Source: JACQXM01 sp964569425
GTDB taxonomy: Bacteria > Planctomycetota > Phycisphaerae > UBA1845
Direction: 5' to 3'
NCBI GenBank assembly: GCA_964569425.1
Contig: CAZMVD010000062.1
Coordinates: 1 to 22,697, forward strand
DNA length: 22,697 bases
Position numbers and translations under genes: made by a program. Below are positions 7,554 to 14,981 of the stretch, piece by piece (the first letter of the stretch is position 1; the number at the start of each line of letters is the position of its first letter). The notes under the pieces were generated by a model. It saw only the letters and a list, made by a program, of their open reading frames with translations. It was not told the origin of the DNA and did not search any database.

Positions 7554-8537
7554 ATGCGCGTATTGTCGGGCATTCAATCGAGCGGCAAGCTGCACCTGGG
7601 CAACTACCTGGGCGCGATGAAACAACACATCGAGCTCCAGCATGAGAACGAGTGCTACTTCTTCATCGCCAACTATCACTCCCTGACTACGGTACAGGAA
7701 CCCGCCCGGCTGCGCGACCTGACGCACGACGTCGCCCTGGACTACCTCGCCTTCGGACTGAACCCCGAAAAGGCCTGCCTTTTCCGTCAGACCGACGTGC
7801 CCGAGGTCACCGAGCTGGCCTGGATCCTGTCCACCGTCACCGGCAAGGGGCTGCTGGAGCGCGCCACCTCGTACAAAGACAAAATCGCGCGCGGCCTGCA
7901 GCCCACGATGGGGCTGTTCACCTATCCGCTCCTGATGGCCGCGGACATTCTCATCTACCGCGCCGACATCGTCCCCGTCGGCAAGGACCAGGTGCAGCAC
8001 ATCGAAATGACCCAGGACATGGCCGGCTATTTCAACCAGACTTACGGGCGGGAAGTGCTCAAACGTCCCGAAGCGCGGCTCAACGAGGCGCCGATTGTGC
8101 CCGGTGTGGACGGGCAGAAGATGTCCAAGAGCTACGGCAACACCATCAACCTGTTCGATGCGCCGGAAGTGACCCGTAAGCGGATCATGAGCATCAAGAC
8201 CGACAGCACCCCCGTCGAAGCGCCCAAGGACCCGGAAACCTGCAACGTCTTTGCAATCTACCGCCTCCTGGCCACGGCGGACGAAACCGCGGCCCTGGCC
8301 CAGCGCTACCGGGCCGGGGGCATGGGCTACGGCGAGGCCAAGAAGGCGCTGGCCGAGGTCGCCGAACGGCTGCTCGCGCCGGCACGCGAGCGCCGCGCCC
8401 GGCTGGAACAGGACGCGGACTTCGTGGAAGATGTGTTGAACTCGTCGGCGCGGCGTGCGCGGCAGACGGCCCGCGCGGTGATGGCCGACGTGCGCGAGGC
8501 GTGCGGGCTGCTCGTGGGGAAGGACACACACCGGTGA
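7554..8537 (+). CDS. trpS: tryptophanyl-tRNA synthetase
   Basis: Class I aminoacyl-tRNA synthetase charging tRNA-Trp in the cytoplasm. The 327-residue product is the normal bacterial length. It shows SGIQSSGKLHLGNYLGA with the HIGH-type motif HLGN at residues 14-17, followed by the Rossmann core and the KMSKS loop (KMSKS at 189-193, followed by YGN). Further family segments are FRQTDVPEVTELAWIL, MADILIY and VPVGKDQVQHIE. ATG 7554 is fixed by AGGAGG at 7540-7545. The stop overlaps the GTG start of scpA (GTGA at 8534-8537), so trpS, scpA and the RidA-family gene form a translationally coupled chain. No leader peptide or T-box was seen upstream. Confidence 0.97.
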   Translation: MRVLSGIQSSGKLHLGNYLGAMKQHIELQHENECYFFIANYHSLTTVQEPARLRDLTHDVALDYLAFGLNPEKACLFRQTDVPEVTELAWILSTVTGKGLLERATSYKDKIARGLQPTMGLFTYPLLMAADILIYRADIVPVGKDQVQHIEMTQDMAGYFNQTYGREVLKRPEARLNEAPIVPGVDGQKMSKSYGNTINLFDAPEVTRKRIMSIKTDSTPVEAPKDPETCNVFAIYRLLATADETAALAQRYRAGGMGYGEAKKALAEVAERLLAPARERRARLEQDADFVEDVLNSSARRARQTARAVMADVREACGLLVGKDTHR

Positions 8538-9601
8538 GCGATTACAAGGTAGCGTTGGAAGTGTACAACGGTCCGCTGGACCTGTTGCTCTTCCTCATCC
8601 GCCGCGACGAGATCGACATTTACGACATCCCCATCGCGCGCATCACGCAGCAGTACCTGGCGTACGTCGACGTGCTCCGCGATATCGACCCCGACGCCGT
8701 GGGCGAGTTCCTGGTGCTTGCCGCCACGCTGATGGAGATCAAATCGCGCACGCTGCTGCCCACGCCGCCGGTCGATGAGGCCGAGGAGGATATCGCCGAT
8801 CCGCGCATGGAACTGGTGCGCCAGCTTCTGGAATACAAGAAGTTCAAGGACGCGGCGCGGGAGCTGGAAGATGCGGCGACCGTTCGCGCCATGCGCCACG
8901 CACGCCAGCCTGCCGAACCGCCCGTCGCCGATGACGAGGGGGTCGAACTCGAAAACCTGGAAATCTGGGACCTGTTCGAGGCGTTCCAGCGCCTGTTGGA
9001 ACAAACCGGCAAGGCGGGCGGCTATCACCAGGTTCAGGCCGACGACACACCCATCGCGCTGTACGCCGACGACATTCTCGACGCCATTCAGCGCTCCGGC
9101 GGGGCGCAGCGCTTCGAGGAGATATTCCACGGGCGCACCCGCCCCGAGATGATCGGGCTGTTCCTCGCCCTGCTCGAGCTGATCCGCCAGAAGCGCATCC
9201 GCGCCACGCAGGAGCGGCCCTTCGCCGCCATTTCGATCGTCCTGCTCGACGCCTCGCCGCTGGACGAAGTGGAGGACCTCGACCAGTTCTACCGCCCGCT
9301 CAATGCCGAGGAAGCGCTGGCGTCCCGGGCCGGCGCAGGTGCGCCCGAACCCGAATCGAACTCGGCGGCGTGGGCGGCGGAACCGGAATCGGATAACGAA
9401 GAGCTGCCGGAGGACGACGAGTTTCTCCAATCGCTGGGCGTCATTCACACGACCCCGGCCGATTGGATGGCGCCGGCTGCACCTCCAACTGACAACGAAC
9501 CGACCTCAACCGCGGAAGAACCCGACCAGACCCCGGCATCGGTGGCCGACGGAGAAATCGCGCCGGCGCCGCACATGCACTCGCGGAGGGAACACGAATG
9601 A
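8534..9601 (+). CDS. scpA: segregation and condensation protein A (kleisin)
   Basis: ScpA is the kleisin subunit that bridges SMC heads and ScpB in the bacterial condensin. The N-terminal domain is clear: YNGPLDLLLFLIRRDEIDI followed by YDIPIARITQQYL, then FLVLAATLMEIKSRTLLP, the hallmark ScpA helix. A central charged linker and a winged-helix-like region (RPEMIGLFLALLELIRQKRI...QE) complete the family architecture, then DQFYRPL. The 355-residue product is longer than the usual ~250 because of a roughly 95-residue acidic, Pro/Ala/Glu-rich C-terminal tail that is probably disordered. GTG 8534 is chosen because it overlaps the trpS stop and begins just before the conserved domain. smc and scpB are not in the window. 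Confidence 0.93.
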   Translation: MSDYKVALEVYNGPLDLLLFLIRRDEIDIYDIPIARITQQYLAYVDVLRDIDPDAVGEFLVLAATLMEIKSRTLLPTPPVDEAEEDIADPRMELVRQLLEYKKFKDAARELEDAATVRAMRHARQPAEPPVADDEGVELENLEIWDLFEAFQRLLEQTGKAGGYHQVQADDTPIALYADDILDAIQRSGGAQRFEEIFHGRTRPEMIGLFLALLELIRQKRIRATQERPFAAISIVLLDASPLDEVEDLDQFYRPLNAEEALASRAGAGAPEPESNSAAWAAEPESDNEELPEDDEFLQSLGVIHTTPADWMAPAAPPTDNEPTSTAEEPDQTPASVADGEIAPAPHMHSRREHE

Positions 9602-10062
9602 AACCGAGCGAACGACTCGCTGAACTCAAACTGACCCTGCCGACCATCGCCGCACCGATCGGCAGCTACGTGCCCGCGTTGCGCAGTGGTTCGTGGATCC
9701 TCACCAGCGGGCAGCTCCCCTTTCGCGACGGCAAACTGCTGTTCGCCGGCAAGGTCCCGACCGATGTTTCGATGGAAGACGCGGCCCGAGGGGCCGAAGT
9801 GGCCATGCTCAACGCCCTGTCCGCGGCCGCCCAGATCGCCGGCGGCATCGATCGCATTCAACGTGTGGTCCGCGTGTGCGTCTACGTCAACAGCGCCGCG
9901 GATTTCACCCAGCAGCCCAAAGTAGCCAATGGCGGCAGCGATCTGCTCGTCAAGATCTTCGGCGATGCCGGCCGCCACGCCCGCTCGGCCTTGGGTGCCG
10001 CAGCCCTGCCCATGAACGCCGCGGTCGAAGTAGAATTGGTGGTCGAAGCCGAACCCGCGTAA
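9598..10062 (+). CDS. RidA/YjgF family protein
   Basis: A 154-residue RidA-family protein. The family hydrolyses reactive enamine/imine intermediates from PLP enzymes, though many subfamilies have other roles. Visible are the N-terminal SGSWILTSGQLPFRDGKLLFAGKV strand region (in two blocks), the NALSAAAQIAGGIDRIQRVVRVCVYVNS core, and ARSALGAAALPMNAAVEVELV, where Arg129 corresponds to the substrate-binding Arg of active RidA. It is of the longer (~150 residue) subgroup, so the exact substrate is unknown. ATG 9598 overlaps the scpA stop as ATGA, with GGAGGG at 9585-9590 as ribosome site. It ends 23 bases from the convergent glutathione peroxidase gene. Confidence 0.92.
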   Translation: MKPSERLAELKLTLPTIAAPIGSYVPALRSGSWILTSGQLPFRDGKLLFAGKVPTDVSMEDAARGAEVAMLNALSAAAQIAGGIDRIQRVVRVCVYVNSAADFTQQPKVANGGSDLLVKIFGDAGRHARSALGAAALPMNAAVEVELVVEAEPA

Positions 10063-10085
10063 GCGCCAGCCCCAATGTCGCCAGG

Positions 10086-10706
10086 TTACTTGCCTGTTGA
10101 CGCCGCGGGCCTGGGCGCCGCCAGCGCTTTTTCGATATCCGCAATAACCTTCTCATCCTCGGGCAGCGTCCGCGTGCCATATTTGGCGAGCACGACCCCA
10201 TCGCGCCCCACGAGGTACTTCTGGAAGTTCCATTGCACCGGCCCGGCAATCGCCGGATCCGGATGATCCGTCAGGAACTGGTAGAGCGGCGCCTGGTCGT
10301 CGCCCATCACCGAAATCTTGGCGAAAAGGTCGAACGAAACCTTCACGTCGTTGGCGCAGAACTGCTTGATCTCCTCGTTCGTGCCCGGCTCCTGGCCGCC
10401 GAAGTTGTTCGCCGGGAACGCCAGCACCCGCAGGCCCTTCTCTTTGTACTTCTGATGGAGCGACTCCAGACCGGAGTACGACTTGGCCGTGAACCCTCAC
10501 CGGCTCGCGACGTTAACGATCAACAGCACGTCGCCGCGATACTTGGACAGCGGCACATCCTGCCCGTCGATGTTCTTGACCGTAAAGGCGTGAACCGAAT
10601 CCCCCGCCGCCGTGCCCGAGGGCGCACTGCCCGCCGCATCGGCTTGCGCCCACAGCACCGACAGAGACGCTCCCGCCAGAACCGCCAGCATGACAATACT
10701 GTTCAT
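10086..10706 (-). CDS. glutathione peroxidase, probable selenoprotein (in-frame TGA = Sec70)
   Basis: The frame from ATG (10706) encodes a signal-like N-terminus (residues 1-25), then KNIDGQDVPLSKYRGDVLLIVNVASR, followed by TGA at 10499-10497. The same frame continues with GFTAKSYSGLESLHQKY, FPANNFGGQEPGTNEEIKQFC and WNFQKYLV to a true stop at 10086. In glutathione peroxidases the residue at that TGA is the catalytic Cys or Sec (NVAS-x-C/U-G), so TGA most likely encodes Sec70. The other catalytic tetrad residues are kept: Gln105, Trp159, Asn160. A SECIS-like hairpin follows. AGGAG (plus coordinates 10716-10720) lies 9 bases upstream of the start. The product is 206 residues, probably exported, and would reduce peroxides with thiols. 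Automatic calling would split it or label it a pseudogene; a TGC-to-TGA mutation or sequencing error is the main alternative. Confidence 0.85.
10461..10480 (-). promoter_or_regulatory. candidate bacterial SECIS hairpin
   Basis: In the mRNA, 24 nt after the UGA, ACUCC pairs with GGAGU around the five-base loop GGUCU. A further CG/CG pair extends the stem past a single bulged U. The E. coli fdhF SECIS has the same GGUC(U) apical loop and a bulged U in the upper stem, with the loop 18 nt after its UGA. Bacterial SECIS loops lie within roughly 16-37 nt of the UGA and carry an early loop G, both satisfied here. The fdhF comparison is from memory, not a computed alignment. Confidence 0.65.
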
Positions 10707-10829
10707 ATCCCCGGTCTCCTCAATGTTGCCACCGCTATGAGCCGGCGTGGCCCGGCGTGCCGCCGATGGGTTTCAAGATTGTCTGAATTGTCGATTTCAT
10801 CACCAACCCGAATACGCCCGGCACATGAT

Positions 10830-10865
10830 GGCACAGCTCCTTGCGCCTCGCAAGGCCGCTGTGCC
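10830..10865. terminator. strong hairpin after rnc
   Basis: GGCACAGC (10830-10837) pairs with GCTGTGCC (10858-10865), and CCTTGC (10839-10844) pairs with GCAAGG (10850-10855), leaving a 5-base loop and a small 1/2-base internal loop. It begins 11 bases after the rnc stop on the minus strand. There is no T tract, so it may terminate inefficiently, stabilise the rnc mRNA end, or be an RNase III target. Confidence 0.5.
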
Positions 10866-10875
10866 CGCTGCGCCT

Positions 10876-11616
10876 TCAGATATCGTCCCCTGCGAAATCG
10901 TCCGGCGCCGCCTCCTGCAATACCGCGGGTTCGATGGCATGGAGCGCTTCCAGCGCCCGCCGCGCCGCCTCCTGTTCCGCCTGCTTCTTGCTCGGTCCCC
11001 ACGCGCTCGGGTACCGCTGCCCCGCGAGCACCACGCAGACCTCAAAACACTTGCTGTGGTCCGGACCCTGCTCGTCGAGCGATTCGTAGTGCGGCGTGGC
11101 GTTCAGTTCCCGCTGCGCAAACTGCTGCAATTCCGATTTGTAATTGTCATGATTGGCCGAGGCCGCACACGCATCGATGTGCCGCCCCGCCACCGAGAGA
11201 ATGAACCGCCGCGCCGGCTCCAACCCCCCGTCGACGTACAACGCCCCCACCACCGACTCCAGCACCGCCGCACTCAGCGAGGTCGGCAGGCGGTGCCGCG
11301 CGTCGATCCCGTTGCCCAGAATCAGCAGTTCGGTCAGCCCGATCTCCTCGGCGATCGCCGCGCACACCCGCCGCGACACCACCACCGATTTGACCTTCGT
11401 CAATTCCCCCTCCAGCCAGTCGCCGAACCGCCGGTACAACTCCTCGCACACCACCACGCCCAGCACCGCGTCACCCAGAAACTCCAGACGCTCGTTGCTC
11501 TGCACGCGCGAGTCCGCAATCGACGAATGCGTCAACGCGGTGACCAGCAGGTCGCTGTTCTGAAAGGAATGGCCGGTGAGCTGCTGCGCCCGTAACGCAA
11601 CCTCGAGTTCGTTCAC
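10876..11616 (-). CDS. rnc: ribonuclease III
   Basis: Double-strand-specific endoribonuclease for rRNA and mRNA processing. The 246-residue product has an N-terminal RIII domain with the signature NERLEFLGDAVLG (residues 41-53; Glu42, Glu45, Asp49) and a C-terminal double-stranded RNA-binding domain (NYKSELQQFAQREL ... GPSKKQAEQEAARRALEAL). Of the four metal-binding acids known from E. coli (E41, D45, D114, E117), the third is missing: the motif usually read as (A)D-x-x-E-A is SAAVLES here, giving Ala117 before Glu120. Activity may be altered. It is transcribed leftward, upstream of the glutathione peroxidase gene but separated by 169 bases and a hairpin, so probably not an operon. A short acidic C-terminal tail follows the dsRBD. 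Confidence 0.95.
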   Translation of the reverse strand: MNELEVALRAQQLTGHSFQNSDLLVTALTHSSIADSRVQSNERLEFLGDAVLGVVVCEELYRRFGDWLEGELTKVKSVVVSRRVCAAIAEEIGLTELLILGNGIDARHRLPTSLSAAVLESVVGALYVDGGLEPARRFILSVAGRHIDACAASANHDNYKSELQQFAQRELNATPHYESLDEQGPDHSKCFEVCVVLAGQRYPSAWGPSKKQAEQEAARRALEALHAIEPAVLQEAAPDDFAGDDI

Positions 11617-12353
11617 AATTCGCGTTCCACGGGCCGATGGCGAAGAACGCGACTCGCGGGAAACGACCCGCGTGCTTCGTCATGGGCCTGCTATGACCGT
11701 CCCGCCGACCCCAGGCCGGACGGGATTCCACCCCGTCCCGCATCCATGGCCTCGCCTTGGGCGGCACAAGGGGTTTCATCTTACCATCGGAGGTTGAACC
11801 GGGCAATTCCAGCAAACTGCGCAAACCCGATTGGCCCCGTTTCGTCCGAAAACACCAGATTCTGCACCCCCTGATGTGCCGCACGCATCGTCGGGCGCCA
11901 GCCTGAGCGGCTTGGACGAGGTGCTTGAGAGGATGTCGGTGGCTTCGTCGAGGTGGAAAAGGATGGGGGGCATCGATTGCTCGGCTCCTGGTCGTGTGGT
12001 TCGGGGTTTCGGGCGCGCCGGCACCGGCACAACACTCGGCGGGATACGATGCGTGCAACGCGATGCGAACGCAAGCACAGGGCGAAAAAAGCTTGACTAT
12101 TCAACGGGCCGGCACACAAGGTCAGAAGGCCTGTGAGCTTGACATGGATTCGACGATCGTGAACTCTGCGCAATCGACAGATTAGTATTGGAACTGCGTT
12201 TCCGCCTATCAAGTGGGATGCATGATCCCGCGTTGTCCCTCTCCACCAATTCGCGATTTCCTGGAAACCGCCTTGATTACGATGTTGGGAGCCGATAAAA
12301 TCGACCCCCCGCTTGAAGGCGTCGTTTCTCGAGAACCCGAGAGGAAGCTTCAG
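11617..12353. other. 737-base intergenic region, mostly non-coding
   Basis: No convincing gene was found. The left part presumably carries the rnc promoter and contains a 7-base hairpin, GGACGGG at 11718-11724 with CCCGTCC at 11732-11738. A minus-strand open frame around 11776-11975 is in unremarkable sequence and matches nothing I recognise; it could be a gene remnant. On the right, TTGACA at 12139-12144 is a perfect -35 hexamer but no good -10 follows. GC content falls from about 12090 onward, leading into the PEP-CTERM gene. Confidence 0.5.
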
Positions 12354-13226
12354 ATGTTTAAACGCTTGAGCCGTGATGAACAGCGAGCGATTCTACCTTG
12401 GCAGCGCTTGCTAACTTGTATGCTCGTCCACATTTCCCTCAGGGCGCTGAACCTGAAGGGCAACTGCATTGCAAGTACCGTCCGGCATTTCGATGGCCCT
12501 CGTCGTAAGAGTCCCCTGGCATTTAACGTATTCTGTGCTTGGGTTTTGATGACTATACTCAATTGCCCGATCGCGGTCTTGGCGGAAGCGTCTGACCAGC
12601 GGACGGTTACCGGAATACTGGTCGAACACACTAATCAATATTTCGCGTCCAACGGCCTTCTGAATCCGACCCAAGTACGTGGCTTTTCGTTTTCTGATGG
12701 CAGCTCAACGATCTCATGGGCCGGAACCGCTGTCTCGACTCTCTACAAGCTTTCGGAACCTCGATATAATGGCACCTCTATCGCCTTTGAACTCACACCG
12801 AGTCTTGATCCGCTGGAGTTCGAGCTTTGGCTAAACTCGGTCGTCCGATTTGACCAAGAGTATTTTGACATTCGGCTTGGTTTTCAACTTGAGCGCTTAA
12901 CCTTAGAGGCCGAGATAGGGGCATCCTCCGGGACGATAAACGGCGTTTTCGTGTTAACACGCGATGAACCAGTATCACCTCATTTCCGTCCGGTACTGCA
13001 CGCCGCCGTTCCTGTCGGGAGCCATGTGGCTGCCGACTTCCGTTTGGACCTACAGGACGGCGCTGTCTTCGGAACTCACCTTTTTGATCACAATTTCCGC
13101 GCGCGGGTAACTGGGCGCGTGGATACGAGTGTAGCTGTGCCCGAACCAAGCGGATTAGTCCTTTGGCTAGCATGTGGTGGATTTCTTGCACTGCGCTCGT
13201 TTAGAGGGCGAGCCCGATTCCCATAG
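12354..13226 (+). CDS. PEP-CTERM sorting domain protein
   Basis: A 290-residue exported protein. The C-terminus is a textbook PEP-CTERM signal: VPEPS with PEP at residues 263-265, a hydrophobic helix (GLVLWLACGGFLAL) and a basic tail (RSFRGRARFP). This marks proteins for processing by an exosortase (XrtA/EpsH type). A hydrophobic stretch around residues 57-75 (FNVFCAWVLMTILNC) followed by AVLAEA resembles a signal peptide, with an unusually long n-region. The middle is beta-rich without a recognised domain; it begins VTGILVEHTNQYF. I chose ATG 12354 because GAGGAA at 12341-12346 is well spaced; the frame is open to 12213, and ATG 12420 is another option. Composition is lower in GC than its neighbours. 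No exosortase is in the window. Confidence 0.75.
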   Translation: MFKRLSRDEQRAILPWQRLLTCMLVHISLRALNLKGNCIASTVRHFDGPRRKSPLAFNVFCAWVLMTILNCPIAVLAEASDQRTVTGILVEHTNQYFASNGLLNPTQVRGFSFSDGSSTISWAGTAVSTLYKLSEPRYNGTSIAFELTPSLDPLEFELWLNSVVRFDQEYFDIRLGFQLERLTLEAEIGASSGTINGVFVLTRDEPVSPHFRPVLHAAVPVGSHVAADFRLDLQDGAVFGTHLFDHNFRARVTGRVDTSVAVPEPSGLVLWLACGGFLALRSFRGRARFP

Positions 13227-13365
13227 TCGACATTGTTCGCCACTAACAGCAGAGTGCCTGCTAGTTTTCTGCTCTTGGAGAATCGCTTGAGCAATGGCTC
13301 ATCCGTCCAATCGGACCGAGAAGGAAACCCTGCAGAGTCTAATTCGGCACTGTTCTCCGCCGCGT

Positions 13366-14736
13366 TCACACTTGTCCATTATCTGCAACTGATCTTCGTA
13401 ACCTCTGTTCTCCCCCAATCCGCCCCCTCCCGCCCATGTACGGCCGCAGGGCGGGGGGAATCGTCACCGTGCCGTCCGCGTTCTGGTTCAGCTCCAGCAG
13501 GGGGATGAGAATCCGCGGCGACGCAATCACGGTGTTGTTGAGCGTGTGGCAGAACTGCACCTTCTTGGCCCCGTCGCGATAGCGCAACTTCAGCCGGCGG
13601 GCCTGGAACTCGTAGAAACGCGAGGCGGAGTGGGTCTCGCCGTAGCTGTTCCGCGAGGGCATCCACGTTTCGATGTCGTACTTCTGCACCTGGCCCATGC
13701 CCAGATCGCCGGTGCACACGTTGACCACGCGGTAGGGAAGCCCCAGCGCCGCCAGCACGTCCTCGGCGTTCTGCACGATGGCCGCGTGGTGGCGCCGGCT
13801 TTCGGCGGCGTCGTTGCGGCACAGGATGACCTGCTCGACCTTGTCGAACAGGTGGATGCGGTACAGGCCGTAGGTGTCTTTGCCGGCGGCGCCCGCCTCG
13901 CGGCGAAAGCAGGTGCTCATGGCGCAGTACTTGAGCGGCAGGTCGGCCTCTGCCAGGATTTCGTCGCTGTGGTAGGCGGTGATGGGCACCTCGGCCGTGC
14001 CGACCAGCGACAGCGTGTCGCGCTCGCACAAATACGCCTGGTCGCGCCCGGTGGGGAAGTAGCCGGTGCCGTACATCACCTCTTCCTTGACCAGCACGGG
14101 CACCACCATGGGCACAAAGCCGCGGGCGACCATTATGTCCTGCGCCAGGCGCAGCACGGCCTGGTGCAGCAGCGCCCCGTCGCCTTTGAGCACGTAGTTG
14201 CGCGAGCCGGCCAGCTTGACGCCGCGTTCCACGTCCAGAATGCCCAGCGCCGTGCCGAGGGTGACGTGGTCCTGGGGTTCGAAGTCGAAGCGGGGAACTT
14301 CGCCCACGCGGCGCAGCTCGACGTTTTCCGACTCGTCCTTGCCCACCGGCACGTCGGGGTCGGCGGGCTGGGGGATGGTGAGCATGAGCTGCTCGAACTC
14401 GGCGAGGATGGGCCCCTCGGCCTCTTCGAGTTCCTTGATTTTCGGTTTGAGGCCGGCGAGTTCCGCCTGCACCCGGTCGGCCTCGGCCTGGATGTCGGCG
14501 GCGGATTTTCCCTCGGCGACCGCCCGCTTGTACCAGTCGGACTTGGTGTTGCGCAGCAGGCCCACGCGCTGGCCGGATTCCTTGACCTGCTCGCGCAGTG
14601 CGTCGAGCTGCATCTGGAGGTCGCGGCGGCGGCGGTCGACGTCGAGCAGGCGGTCGACGTCGCAGGCGATGCGTTTGTCGATCGCGGCCTGCTTGACGCG
14701 CTCGGCGTGCTCGCGGATGAACTTGATATCCAGCAT
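13366..14736 (-). CDS. serS: seryl-tRNA synthetase
   Basis: Class II synthetase charging tRNA-Ser (and tRNA-Sec, where selenocysteine is used, since Sec is made from seryl-tRNA-Sec). The 456-residue product starts MLDIKFIREHAERVKQA and has the N-terminal antiparallel coiled-coil arm (about residues 30-115) that grips the long variable arm. The catalytic domain shows LVGTAEVPITAYHSDEIL, motif 2 as TCFRREAGAAGKDT, and motif 3 as TVTIPPALRPYMGG. About 21 residues follow motif 3 (arginine/glycine-rich), longer than the usual short end; their role is unknown. An AGGA (plus 14751-14754) sits 14 bases before ATG 14736, too far to be a strong site. It converges on the PEP-CTERM gene, 139 bases away. 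Confidence 0.96.
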   Translation of the reverse strand: MLDIKFIREHAERVKQAAIDKRIACDVDRLLDVDRRRRDLQMQLDALREQVKESGQRVGLLRNTKSDWYKRAVAEGKSAADIQAEADRVQAELAGLKPKIKELEEAEGPILAEFEQLMLTIPQPADPDVPVGKDESENVELRRVGEVPRFDFEPQDHVTLGTALGILDVERGVKLAGSRNYVLKGDGALLHQAVLRLAQDIMVARGFVPMVVPVLVKEEVMYGTGYFPTGRDQAYLCERDTLSLVGTAEVPITAYHSDEILAEADLPLKYCAMSTCFRREAGAAGKDTYGLYRIHLFDKVEQVILCRNDAAESRRHHAAIVQNAEDVLAALGLPYRVVNVCTGDLGMGQVQKYDIETWMPSRNSYGETHSASRFYEFQARRLKLRYRDGAKKVQFCHTLNNTVIASPRILIPLLELNQNADGTVTIPPALRPYMGGRGRIGGEQRLRRSVADNGQV

Positions 14737-14821
14737 GGATCGGGCAACTTTCCTGCAAAGCCAAGGTTCGAGCGAAAGCGGCTATTTCGGACAACGGGGC
14801 GCGGGTGTCAAGGGACGAGGG

Positions 14822-14893
14822 AATTGTCGATTGACGATTGGCGATTGTCGATTGGGAATAGCCCATTGCGGAATGCGGAATGCGGAATGCGGA
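14822..14893. repeat. two adjacent heptanucleotide tandem repeats
   Basis: From 14822 to about 14856 the heptamer GATTGNC is repeated about 4.5 times with the sixth base varying (T, A, G, T, G). From 14867 to 14893 the heptamer TGCGGAA is repeated three times plus a partial fourth. Both have a 7-base period, and they lie back to back in the divergent intergenic region between serS and the transglutaminase-like gene. Similar short heptanucleotide tandem repeats are known in other bacterial phyla, for example cyanobacteria. Confidence 0.8.
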
Positions 14894-14981
14894 TGGAGTG
14901 GCTGATACGCGGGCGATAGCTGAACGGGGCGGGGAATGATCGCCTGTCCGGCGCGGCCGCAAGCGAAGGGACGGTACGGAC

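Noticed and set aside
10153..10500. A frameshift explanation for the split glutathione peroxidase
   Set aside because: The family sequence before and after the TGA lies in one frame; the overlapping minus-strand frame at 10153-10500 gives non-family sequence. Only the single TGA interrupts the gene.
13249..13274. AGCAGA/TCTGCT inverted repeat between the PEP-CTERM gene and serS
   Set aside because: A 6-base stem with a 14-base loop and no T tract is too weak to call a terminator.
13546..14919. A 457-codon plus-strand open frame over serS
   Set aside because: Antisense of serS, with no recognisable motif; its 3' part runs into the heptamer repeats.
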